This document shows positions 40,926 to 49,183 of a DNA stretch of 64,000 bases, piece after piece. Under the pieces are notes generated by a model. The model was not told where the DNA came from. It searched no databases and saw only the letters and a program-made list of their open reading frames with translations. The position numbers and the translations under genes were made by a program. This DNA is from CAMLJR01 sp964500675 (GTDB taxonomy: Bacteria > Pseudomonadota > Gammaproteobacteria > Pseudomonadales > CAMLJR01): positions 1-64,000 of the forward strand of contig CAZCNY010000010.1 of NCBI GenBank assembly GCA_964500675.1, given 5' to 3'. The stretch's first letter is position 1. The number at the start of each line of letters is the position of its first letter.

Positions 40926-43397
40926 ATGAGCGGTGAAAAAAAATCTCGCGATTGGCACGCCGGTTACGGAGTGATTCGACACAGCGCGGAAACGGTTGCG
41001 CGCGTTGAAAGCCTGCTCGATCATCTCGTCAGTCTCGGTCAATTGCGCGATCGCGAACGCGGGCGCGTGTTGCTGCATGCGGCCGATCGCATCGCGAGCC
41101 AAGCGATGTGGCTCGTCGCGCACATGACATATGCCGAGCGCGTTTATCTCGATGGGCGCGCACTCGATATCGAGGATTTTAAAACGCAGCCCGAAGGTCA
41201 CCCCGGCGGGTCGCTCAACATGGCGATCGCCTATGTCGGCTATTTGCTCGCGAACGCGCTCACGGGCGAAACGCGCGCGTGGATTATGGAGCAGGGCCAC
41301 TGCGTCGCCGCCATCGCAGCGGTAAACGTGCTGGTGCGCAACACGTCGGCGGCGTTGGCCTCGCGCTATGCGCACAGCGATGAAGGTCTGTCGCGGTTGT
41401 GCGCAGATTTTTATTCGATGCAAGTCGCAAGCGATGGTCGCTCGCAGTCGTTGCCCGGCAGCCACGTCAACGCGCACTCGGCGGGCGGTGTCATGGAGGA
41501 CGGTTATCGCGATTTTGCGGGTTTGCAATATGTGCACATGCCGTTGCCGGGACAAAAACTCGTGGTGTTTTTGAGCGATCGCGGCTTTGAAGAACAGCGC
41601 GGTACCGATTGGGCACCGCGCTGGTGGCGCGCCGAAGATTGCGGTTTGGTCGCACCCATTATGATCGCCACCGGGAGTGGGATCGCCAATGGCCTCCGCA
41701 TCGATCAGCGCACAACGATGGATCAGAGCGGCGGCACGGCGTGGTTCGAGCAGCATCTGCGCTTGAATAATTTTGAACCGATCGTGATCGATGGCAGAGA
41801 TCCCGCCGCATTTGCGTGGGCGATTTTTACCCAGGAGCGCTACCTCGAACATTCGGCGCGACGCGTCGCCGAGGGCAAATGCCGATATCCCGTGCCGCTG
41901 CCGTACACGATTGCCGAAACCGTAAAAGGTTTTGGTTTTCCGGGCGCGGGCAGCAATCGCGCTCACGATTTGCCGCTGCCCGCGCACCCGCGCGACGACT
42001 TCAGCGCGCGCGCATTGTTTAATTCCGCCGCGCGCGAATTGTGGGTCGACCCCGATGCGCTCGAGGCGGCCATATTCGTGTTGAATAATCATGTCGACAG
42101 CGGTCGCGCGTACGAACGCGATCACGCGCTCGCGCTTGTCTGCGTCGATACGCCGAAAAATCCGGTGTTCGACTGGTCTGATGCTGACGCCTCAGTGTTT
42201 TCCGATTTTAATTCTAACGTAAATAGTATGTCGCGATCGCCAATGGCCGCGATCGATAGCGCATTCGCCGCGCTCGTCAAGGCGAATCCGCACTTGCGCG
42301 CGCGTGTCGGCAATCCCGATGAATTGCGCAGCAATCGTTTCGGTACCGCGCTCGCTTTATTGAAACATCGCGTCACCGCACCGGAAGCGAGCCTGCGCGA
42401 AACCGCGTCATTTAGCGGAAATGTAAGCGCTGAAGCGATCGACGGCGCCGTGATCACCGCGCTCAATGAGGAAGCCGTGGCGTGCGCCGCTCTCGGCAAC
42501 AAGCAGGGCTTGAATATCATCGTCAGTTACGAAGCATTCGCGGTGAAAATGCTCGGCAGTGTGCGCCAGGAAATTATTTTTTCGCGCCACTGCAAAGAAA
42601 ACGCACGCGCGCCGGGTTGGTTGTCGGTGCCGCTGCTCGCACTTTCTTCATTGTGGGAAAGAGGTCAGGTGTGGGAAAACGGCAAGAACGAACCATCGCA
42701 TCAGGACTCGACACTCGCGGAAGCGCTGCTCGGCGAAATGAGCGATGTGTCGCGCGTGCTGTTTCCGGTCGATTGGAACAGCGCGATCGCGACGCTTAGC
42801 GATGTCTACAACACGCGCGGCGCGATCGCCACTATCGTTACGCCGAAACACGATCTGCCTTCGCTGCTCAGTGAAGCGCAGGCGCGCGCACTCGTGCAAA
42901 ACGGTTTGGCGTTGATCCGCGGCGACGAGCAGGCGCCGCTGCAGTTGCTTGCGATCGGCGCCTATCAATTGCAACAGGCATTGCGCGCCGCCGCGCGTTT
43001 GCACAGCCGCGCGCAGAATGTGGCGGTGTGGGTTGTGCTCGAACCGGGCCGCTTTCGCACGCCGCGCGACAAATGGGAAGCCGATTATTGCGGCAACGCC
43101 GCTGCGGCATTGCCACCCGCGAGCTATCGCCTGTTTTTTTGTCACACGCGTCCCGAAATTATGTTGGGCACCCTGCGCGATTGGGATTTGGGTGCGGCGC
43201 GCACGCGCGCGCTCGGCTATATCAATCGCGGCGGCACGCTCGATACGTTCGGCATGTTATTCGCGAATCGCTGCACCTGGGCGCACGCCATCAAAGCGCT
43301 CGCCGAGTTGCGCGAGGAAGCGCTGCAAACGTATTTCGATACGCGCGAGATCGCCGCGCTGCACGGCCACGACGACCCGCTGGTGCTGCGCGGTTGA
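40926..43397 (+). CDS. Phosphoketolase-like protein with degenerate thiamine-diphosphate motif
   Basis: At 823 aa it has the length of phosphoketolases and shares their plan (EGHPGGSLNMAIAYVGYLL; the GSGIAN stretch where phosphoketolase has GYKIAN; a C-terminal transketolase-like part with LGALRDWDLG-like ends). The usual GDGEAETGP diphosphate-binding motif is replaced by LSDRGFEEQRGTDW, and the PGSIHEGGELGY stretch by LPGSHVNAHSAGG. Catalysis by the usual route is therefore doubtful. I recall a group annotated as xylulose-5-phosphate 3-epimerase that resembles this. Xylulose 5-phosphate is the likely ligand by family. It follows the beta-CASP gene. Confidence 0.8.
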   Translation: MSGEKKSRDWHAGYGVIRHSAETVARVESLLDHLVSLGQLRDRERGRVLLHAADRIASQAMWLVAHMTYAERVYLDGRALDIEDFKTQPEGHPGGSLNMAIAYVGYLLANALTGETRAWIMEQGHCVAAIAAVNVLVRNTSAALASRYAHSDEGLSRLCADFYSMQVASDGRSQSLPGSHVNAHSAGGVMEDGYRDFAGLQYVHMPLPGQKLVVFLSDRGFEEQRGTDWAPRWWRAEDCGLVAPIMIATGSGIANGLRIDQRTTMDQSGGTAWFEQHLRLNNFEPIVIDGRDPAAFAWAIFTQERYLEHSARRVAEGKCRYPVPLPYTIAETVKGFGFPGAGSNRAHDLPLPAHPRDDFSARALFNSAARELWVDPDALEAAIFVLNNHVDSGRAYERDHALALVCVDTPKNPVFDWSDADASVFSDFNSNVNSMSRSPMAAIDSAFAALVKANPHLRARVGNPDELRSNRFGTALALLKHRVTAPEASLRETASFSGNVSAEAIDGAVITALNEEAVACAALGNKQGLNIIVSYEAFAVKMLGSVRQEIIFSRHCKENARAPGWLSVPLLALSSLWERGQVWENGKNEPSHQDSTLAEALLGEMSDVSRVLFPVDWNSAIATLSDVYNTRGAIATIVTPKHDLPSLLSEAQARALVQNGLALIRGDEQAPLQLLAIGAYQLQQALRAAARLHSRAQNVAVWVVLEPGRFRTPRDKWEADYCGNAAAALPPASYRLFFCHTRPEIMLGTLRDWDLGAARTRALGYINRGGTLDTFGMLFANRCTWAHAIKALAELREEALQTYFDTREIAALHGHDDPLVLRG

Positions 43398-43432
43398 TCG
43401 CACGCATTGCAGGAGTTGAACGCGCACGACCG

Positions 43433-43446
43433 TTGCGCAAGATCAA
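43433..43446 (+). promoter_or_regulatory. Weak FNR-like box upstream of the DksA-like gene
   Basis: TTGCGCAAGATCAA has one perfect half-site and two mismatches in the other. The centre is 64.5 bases from the ATG, the same spacing as the stronger sites nearby, which is the main reason to list it. Confidence 0.45.
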
Positions 43447-43503
43447 TGCAAATAAGCAGCAGCGGCGACATGCTGCACAATAAAATGATTAGAGGATGGC
43501 AAG

Positions 43504-43857
43504 ATGAATACTGCGGAAATTCGCGAACTGCTGACGCACCGTCGCGATGAAATCATGACGATTGTCAATAACGTCGGCAAACACGTCGGCCATCGCGATG
43601 AAGCCTTGAATCGCGATTCGGGCGAGCGTGCGCTCGAACTCGAAAATCTCGATGCACTGTTCGCGATCGATCGCGAAACGCGGTTTGAATTGCGTCAAAT
43701 CAACGAGGCTATCGAACGTATTGACAGCGGTCATTATGGTTTTTGCAGCGAATGCGGCGTCGCGATCAGCGCGGAACGGTTGGCGGCGATTCCGTATACC
43801 GACACGTGCATCGGCTGCGCGCAACGCGCGGAATCGCAAACGCGTTCTAACGCGTAG
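43504..43857 (+). CDS. DksA/TraR-family zinc-finger protein
   Basis: A 117-aa protein with a long coiled-coil N-terminal part and a C4 zinc finger (CSECG ... CIGCA, spaced C-x2-C-x17-C-x2-C). Family members bind RNA polymerase through the secondary channel. The tip residues of the coiled coil, which decide DksA-like activity, are ALFAIDRETRFELRQI here, different from the DxA motif I know for DksA. Likely a stress or low-oxygen paralogue rather than the housekeeping DksA. Confidence 0.88.
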   Translation: MNTAEIRELLTHRRDEIMTIVNNVGKHVGHRDEALNRDSGERALELENLDALFAIDRETRFELRQINEAIERIDSGHYGFCSECGVAISAERLAAIPYTDTCIGCAQRAESQTRSNA

Positions 43858-43879
43858 CATGACGCGCATGGACCTGTGT

Positions 43880-43893
43880 TTGATATGAGTCAA
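43880..43893 (+). promoter_or_regulatory. FNR box upstream of the cytochrome b-like gene
   Basis: TTGATATGAGTCAA, identical to the box before the PilZ gene, one mismatch. The centre is 64.5 bases from the ATG at 43951. TTAATT near 43922 is a possible -10. Confidence 0.82.
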
Positions 43894-43950
43894 AATGACG
43901 CTCATTCTTAAAGCGCAAACTTAATTTCCGCTATTTTTGACGATTAGCCG

Positions 43951-44529
43951 ATGACAGTCTCGCTGTGGCGCCAGCATATTCTGCCCTTCCTGTTTGGAGT
44001 TGGTTTGCTGGCGTTAGCGACGCTCGCCGGCGACTATTATTTGCATCGACTCAATTTGGTCTGGATTGGCCGCTACTTGGGCATCCTCGGAGCGTTACTG
44101 ATTATCGCATCACTGAGCTATTCGCTGCGTAAACGTAAATACCTTGCGATCGGAAATCCGAGAGCCTTTCTGAGTTTTCACGAGTTCACCGCCTGGCTGG
44201 GCTCATGGTTCGTCTTGCTTCACGCGGGTGTGCATTTCAATGCGGTATTGCCTTGGCTGGCCACGGTGGCGATGGGCGTGAATGTGGTGAGTGGTTTGGT
44301 GGGTAAATTGCTGTTGGCTCGCTCGCGCCGCCATCTGCAGAATCAGAGAGAGCACTACCAGTCGCGCGGCATGACGCCGCCGGAGATTGAAAAAGCTGTG
44401 TTCTGGGACGCGATCGTGCTGGGTGTTATGACCCGGTGGCGGAAAATTCACATTCCCATTTTCATTATTTTTGTCACGCTTGCGCTGGGCCACATCATCG
44501 GCATATTTTTATTCTGGGGCTGGGCATGA
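43951..44529 (+). CDS. Small di-heme b-type membrane cytochrome
   Basis: A 192-aa protein with about five hydrophobic segments. Two of them carry the H-x13-H pattern of transmembrane b haems: His77/His91 and His167/His181. That is the same spacing as in cytochrome b of the bc1 complex, in a protein half its size. A charged loop (RSRRHLQNQREHYQSRGM) links them on the cytoplasmic side. It overlaps the octaheme cytochrome gene by ATGA, so they are made together. I infer that it takes electrons from quinol or moves them across the membrane to that cytochrome. Confidence 0.8.
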   Translation: MTVSLWRQHILPFLFGVGLLALATLAGDYYLHRLNLVWIGRYLGILGALLIIASLSYSLRKRKYLAIGNPRAFLSFHEFTAWLGSWFVLLHAGVHFNAVLPWLATVAMGVNVVSGLVGKLLLARSRRHLQNQREHYQSRGMTPPEIEKAVFWDAIVLGVMTRWRKIHIPIFIIFVTLALGHIIGIFLFWGWA

Positions 44530-45263
44530 ACCGAATCGTCAAAATCGCGCTGGCGGTTGGCCTCGTCGCGATTGCGATTCTGACGTTTACCTACCCGCAG
44601 TTTATGGTTGCGCCAGGCAAACTGATTCCCGCTCATCAGCAATTGGATTCCAATTGTTTCGCCTGTCATGCGCCATTTCGCGGCGCCACATCCGAGCGTT
44701 GCATTGTCTGTCACAAGCCCGCCGATATCGGCCGCTTTACGACCGCAGGAAAAATTATTTCGGCTCCAAAAAAATCCGTTCCATTTCATCAGCAACTGAT
44801 TAATCAAGACTGTCTTGCCTGTCATGTCGATCATATCGGCGTGACACGCCTAAAGCCGAAGCGCTTTTTCGATCACGCTTTATTGAAAATGGATGCGCGC
44901 GATCGGTGCGAGGCTTGTCATACGCGACCCGCCGACGCGCTGCATCGGCAGATTTCTGGCAATTGCGGTCAATGCCACAATCAGAATCGATGGATACCGG
45001 CTGCGTTCGACCATGAAAAATATTTTGTTCTGGATCGCAATCACAATACGCGCTGCATAACCTGCCATGTGGGCAATAATTATCGGCGCTACACCTGCTA
45101 CGGTTGCCATGAACATACGCCTGAAAATATTCGCAGCGAGCATGCGGAAGAAGGCATTCGCAATGTCGACAATTGTGTCGAGTGCCACCGCAGCGGCGAT
45201 GAGGATGATATTCGCGGTGGCGATGGCGAAACGAGTCGCGAGAAAAAAGCTCGCGACGATTGA
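44526..45263 (+). CDS. Octaheme c-type cytochrome
   Basis: A 245-aa protein with a signal or membrane anchor (MNRIVKIALAVGLVAIAIL) and eight CxxCH haem sites: CFACH, CIVCH, CLACH, CEACH, CGQCH, CITCH, CYGCH and CVECH. It should be periplasmic or anchored facing the periplasm, like NapC/cytochrome c3-type carriers. I choose the ATG at 44526 because it overlaps the stop of the di-heme b gene and gives a standard signal. Partner of that gene in an FNR-driven pair. The tail (residues 220-245) is charged and variable. Confidence 0.9.
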   Translation: MNRIVKIALAVGLVAIAILTFTYPQFMVAPGKLIPAHQQLDSNCFACHAPFRGATSERCIVCHKPADIGRFTTAGKIISAPKKSVPFHQQLINQDCLACHVDHIGVTRLKPKRFFDHALLKMDARDRCEACHTRPADALHRQISGNCGQCHNQNRWIPAAFDHEKYFVLDRNHNTRCITCHVGNNYRRYTCYGCHEHTPENIRSEHAEEGIRNVDNCVECHRSGDEDDIRGGDGETSREKKARDD

Positions 45264-45285
45264 TGCATAGTAAAAGTTGTTATTT

Positions 45286-45299
45286 TTGCTTCAGATCAA
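45286..45299 (+). promoter_or_regulatory. FNR-like box upstream of the peroxidase gene
   Basis: TTGCTTCAGATCAA has one perfect half-site and one mismatch in the other. TTGTAT at 45325-45330 is at about the right distance to act as -10. The centre is about 93 bases from the ATG at 45386. Confidence 0.6.
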
Positions 45300-45385
45300 T
45301 TTTTCGCCGAATGATCATTGATCTTTGTATGGAATAGGCTCTATGTATCGCGAATGTAATTTGCATGGCATGCGAGGATAACATT

Positions 45386-46420
45386 ATGCGTCGAAATACC
45401 ATGATCATCTCGGTTGTACTCGGCTTATTTACCGGCCCTGCATTGGCGGCGGACCTGATGACGCGAGCGAACGAACAGTTCAAGCCGATACCGGCAACCC
45501 CGCCGGCATTGCCCGGCAATCCAGCGTCGCCGGCAAAAGTAGAATTGGGCAAGATGCTTTATTTCGATCCGCGACTTTCCGCCAGTCACTCGATCAGTTG
45601 TAACTCGTGTCATGATGTCGGTCGCGGCGGTGTCGATGAACAATCCACCTCGATCGGTCATCATTGGCAACACGGTGGCCGCAACGCACCCACGGTATTG
45701 AATGCCGTATTCAACACCGCGCAATTCTGGGATGGTCGCGCCAAAGACCTGGAGGAGCAAGCCGGTGGGCCGATGGTGAATCCCGTCGAGATGGCCTCGC
45801 CGCAAGCGCATGTCACCGAACAGTTGAGCGCGATTCCCGGTTATCGCGACGCCTTCGCGAAAGCGTTCCCCGGCGAGAAAGCGCCGCTGTCGTTGGCGAA
45901 TGCGCAGAAGGCCATTGCGGTTTTCGAAGCGACCCTGATCACGCCTAATGCACCGTTCGACCAATTCCTGCGCGGCAACGCGAGTGCGCTTACGCCAGCG
46001 CAGAAGGAAGGGCTCGCGCTGTTCATGGATAAAGGCTGCGCGGCTTGTCACAACGGCATCAACATCGGCGGTGGCATGTATGCGCCATTCGGCGTGGTGG
46101 AAAAACCGGGTGCCGAGCTATTGCCGCCAGAGGATAAGGGCCGCTTCGCAGTGACCAAGACTCCCAGCGACGAGTATGTGTTCAAGGTGCCGACGCTGCG
46201 CAACATTGCATTGACGCGCCCGTATTTTCATACCGGAAAATCGTGGGATTTGCGCCAGGCTGTCGCGGTGATGGGCAGCAGTCAGCTCGGTGCAAAACTC
46301 ACCGACAGCGAGATCGACAACATCACGGCTTTTCTGCAAAGTCTGACCGGAGAACAGCCGCACATCGTTTATCCGGTAATGCCCGCGAGCGTGACTGCAA
46401 CGCCGATACCTGCGCCCTAG
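45386..46420 (+). CDS. Di-heme cytochrome c peroxidase
   Basis: A 344-aa periplasmic enzyme of the CcpA/MauG family: signal peptide (IISVVLGLFTGPALAAD), first haem site CNSCHDVG, second CAACHN. The conserved GKMLYFDPRLSASHSISC start and the RNAPTVLNAVFN stretch are typical. It reduces hydrogen peroxide with electrons from cytochrome c, here perhaps from the octaheme protein next door. The ATG at 45386 has GAGGATAAC upstream. Low-oxygen induction of such peroxidases by FNR/ANR is known in pseudomonads. Confidence 0.94.
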   Translation: MRRNTMIISVVLGLFTGPALAADLMTRANEQFKPIPATPPALPGNPASPAKVELGKMLYFDPRLSASHSISCNSCHDVGRGGVDEQSTSIGHHWQHGGRNAPTVLNAVFNTAQFWDGRAKDLEEQAGGPMVNPVEMASPQAHVTEQLSAIPGYRDAFAKAFPGEKAPLSLANAQKAIAVFEATLITPNAPFDQFLRGNASALTPAQKEGLALFMDKGCAACHNGINIGGGMYAPFGVVEKPGAELLPPEDKGRFAVTKTPSDEYVFKVPTLRNIALTRPYFHTGKSWDLRQAVAVMGSSQLGAKLTDSEIDNITAFLQSLTGEQPHIVYPVMPASVTATPIPAP

Positions 46421-46533
46421 TTGCCGGCGAAAATACGTTGGCGATAATTTTCATGCTATAACAGGCTGAAAATTAATTGCGATTATGCAGCGAGTAGCTT
46501 GCAATATTCTGCTGTTCAGGATTTACCGCCATC

Positions 46534-49134
46534 GTGACAATTGCCGCCACCCAAGAAACCGGCCTTAACGACGCGGAAATAATTGCTGCGTTAGCGCGTC
46601 ACGGCTACAACGAATTACCCTCCGCCAAGCCGCGTCGTTTTATCGCGATCGCTTTCGATGTGCTGCGCGAGCCGATGTTGTTGTTATTGTTCGGTTGCGG
46701 CGCGATTTATCTGTTGCTCGGCGATCGCCGCGATGCGGCGATGTTGCTTGCGTTCGTCGTCATCGTGCTCGCGATCAGCATCGTGCAGCGGCACAAAAGC
46801 GAACGCGCGCTCGATGCGTTGAAAAATTTATCGAGTCCGCGCGCGCATGTGCTTCGCAACGGCGTGCAGCAGCGCATCGCGGGACGCGAGGTTGTGGTCG
46901 GTGATTTGGTGGTGCTGAGCGAGGGCGATCGCGTGCCCGCCGACGGTGTGCTGCGCACCTGTTTGAATTTGCAGTGCGACGAATCGCTGCTCACGGGCGA
47001 ATCGGTTGCCGCGGGTAAAATCGCCGCGCGCGAATTGCCTACAAAAATGCCGCCGCCCGGCGGCGCCGAATCGCCGTATGTGTACGCGGGCGCGCTGATC
47101 GTCGCGGGTAACGGCATCGCGCAAATTATTGCAACGGGCCGCGCCAGTGCGATCGGCGGTATCGCACATTCGCTCGCCGGCATCGCCACCGAACCGACAC
47201 ATATCGAAGCGGAAATTCGGCGCGTCGTCGTACGCATGGCGATCGGCGGATTGTCGCTCAGCGCTGCGGTCGCATTGATTTACGCGCTCACGCGCGGACA
47301 TTGGCTCGACGGTTTGCTCGCCGGCATCACGCTGGCGATGGGAATATTGCCCGAAGAGCTGCCGGTGATATTGACGTTGTTTTTCGCGATCGGCGCATGG
47401 CGCATCGCGCAACGGCGCGTGCTCACGCGGCGTATTCCTGCGCTGGAAATGCTGGGTTCGACCACCGTGTTGTGCGTCGATAAAACCGGCACGCTCACCG
47501 AAAATAAAATGGTGCTGCGGCAGCTCGACATTCTTGATGCGGGAAACCTCGGTGATGCGAGCCATGCTGAAGATGGAAATTACGATCTCGGCGCGAATCG
47601 CCACGCACCTCTGCCTGAAAAATTTCACGAATTGCTCGAATTCAGCGTGCTCGCGAGTCATCGCGATCCGTTCGATCCGATGGAGCGCGCGCTGCACGCT
47701 GCGCTGCAGCAAACGCTCGCCGATACCGAACACGTGCATAAGGATTGGAAATTGCTCGACGAATATCCGCTCTCGCGCGAATTGCTGGCGATGTCGCGCG
47801 CATGGCAATCGCCGCGCCGCGATTATTACGTGATCGCGGCGAAAGGCGCGCCCGAGGCGATTGCGGATTTATGCCATCTGAGTGTGGACGCCACCGCAAA
47901 TTTATTGCAGCGCATGCAGGCGTTGGCGGAAAACGGTTTGCGCGTGCTCGCGGTGGCGCGTGCACGCTTCGAGCAAAAGTCTTTGCCCGATATTCAGCAC
48001 GATTTCACCTTTGAATTATTGGGCTTGATCGGTTTCGTCGATCCGGTGCGCGCGGCTGTGCCGCCGGCATTGCGCGAATGCAATGAAGCCGGCGTGCGCG
48101 TGGTGATGATCACGGGTGATCATCCCGCGACTGCATTGAATATCGCCGCGCAGATCGAACTCGACACGAGCGCCGGATATCTTACGGGCGCTGCCATCGA
48201 TGCGATGAGCGCGGCGCAATTGCAGCAGCAGGTGCGCGATATCAATGTGTTCTGCCGCGTCACGCCCGAGCATAAATTGCAACTCGTGCAGGCGCTTAAA
48301 GCCAACGGCGAAATCGTCGCGATGACGGGCGACGGCGTGAACGACGCGCCGGCCTTGAAAGCCGCGCATATCGGCATCGCGATGGGCGCGCGCGGCACCG
48401 ATGTCGCGCGCGAAGCAGCCGATCTCGTGTTGATGGACGATGATTTTTCGTCGATCGTCACCGCCATCAAAGCGGGCCGCCGCATTTTCGATAATCTTGG
48501 TAAGGCGATCGCATTCGTCATCGCCGTGCACGTGCCGATTGTCGGATTAACGCTTTTGCCTGTGCTGTTGCCGGTGTTTTCGCCCGCGCTGCTGCAATGG
48601 CCGCTGCTGTTATTGCCCGTGCATATTTTGTTGCTGCAACTCGTGATCGATCCGGCGTGCTCGATCGTGTTCGAGATGGAGGCGGAGGAGGGCGATCTCA
48701 TGCGCAAACCGCCGCGTCCGCACGCGCAGAAATTATTCAATCGCGCGTTGCTGGTTTCCAGCGCGATTCAAGGCGGCGCATTGCTCGTGATCGTGTATGC
48801 GCTATTCGGTATTGCATTGCATATGGGTTACAGCGTCGACAGCGCGCGTGCTTTGACCTTCACGGCCTTGATCGCCGCGAATATCGGTTTGATTTTTGCC
48901 AATCGCAAGCGCGACGGCGGCCTCGTCGCTATGTTCAAAACGCCCAATGCAGCGCTGTATTGGGTGACGCTCGGCGCTGCATGCGTTTTGCTGGCGATAA
49001 ATTCGCTGACACCGTTGCAGCAATTACTGCATTTTGAAGCGCCCGCGCCGATGGGATGGGGAATGGCCGCGGCCGCGGTGTTGTTGAGTTTTTTTGCGTT
49101 GGAACTGGTTGGGCTGGCCAAAAAATCGCAATGA
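46534..49134 (+). CDS. P2-type cation-transporting ATPase
   Basis: An 866-aa P-type ATPase with phosphorylated Asp316 in DKTGTLTEN, the actuator TGES as LLTGESVA, hinge GDGVNDAPALK, and the M4 motif PEELPV typical of P2A calcium or manganese pumps. The M6 ion-site is VIDPACSIVFE in place of the usual NLVTDG-type sequence, a variant group in bacteria. There is no N-terminal metal-binding domain. The translated start is a GTG. It ends the FNR island on the right and lies 114 bases after the peroxidase gene. The ion cannot be told from sequence. Confidence 0.9.
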   Translation: MTIAATQETGLNDAEIIAALARHGYNELPSAKPRRFIAIAFDVLREPMLLLLFGCGAIYLLLGDRRDAAMLLAFVVIVLAISIVQRHKSERALDALKNLSSPRAHVLRNGVQQRIAGREVVVGDLVVLSEGDRVPADGVLRTCLNLQCDESLLTGESVAAGKIAARELPTKMPPPGGAESPYVYAGALIVAGNGIAQIIATGRASAIGGIAHSLAGIATEPTHIEAEIRRVVVRMAIGGLSLSAAVALIYALTRGHWLDGLLAGITLAMGILPEELPVILTLFFAIGAWRIAQRRVLTRRIPALEMLGSTTVLCVDKTGTLTENKMVLRQLDILDAGNLGDASHAEDGNYDLGANRHAPLPEKFHELLEFSVLASHRDPFDPMERALHAALQQTLADTEHVHKDWKLLDEYPLSRELLAMSRAWQSPRRDYYVIAAKGAPEAIADLCHLSVDATANLLQRMQALAENGLRVLAVARARFEQKSLPDIQHDFTFELLGLIGFVDPVRAAVPPALRECNEAGVRVVMITGDHPATALNIAAQIELDTSAGYLTGAAIDAMSAAQLQQQVRDINVFCRVTPEHKLQLVQALKANGEIVAMTGDGVNDAPALKAAHIGIAMGARGTDVAREAADLVLMDDDFSSIVTAIKAGRRIFDNLGKAIAFVIAVHVPIVGLTLLPVLLPVFSPALLQWPLLLLPVHILLLQLVIDPACSIVFEMEAEEGDLMRKPPRPHAQKLFNRALLVSSAIQGGALLVIVYALFGIALHMGYSVDSARALTFTALIAANIGLIFANRKRDGGLVAMFKTPNAALYWVTLGAACVLLAINSLTPLQQLLHFEAPAPMGWGMAAAAVLLSFFALELVGLAKKSQ

Positions 49135-49183
49135 ATAAATCATCGAATTAATCGTGCACGCGCGATGCCCAGTTACACCGATA

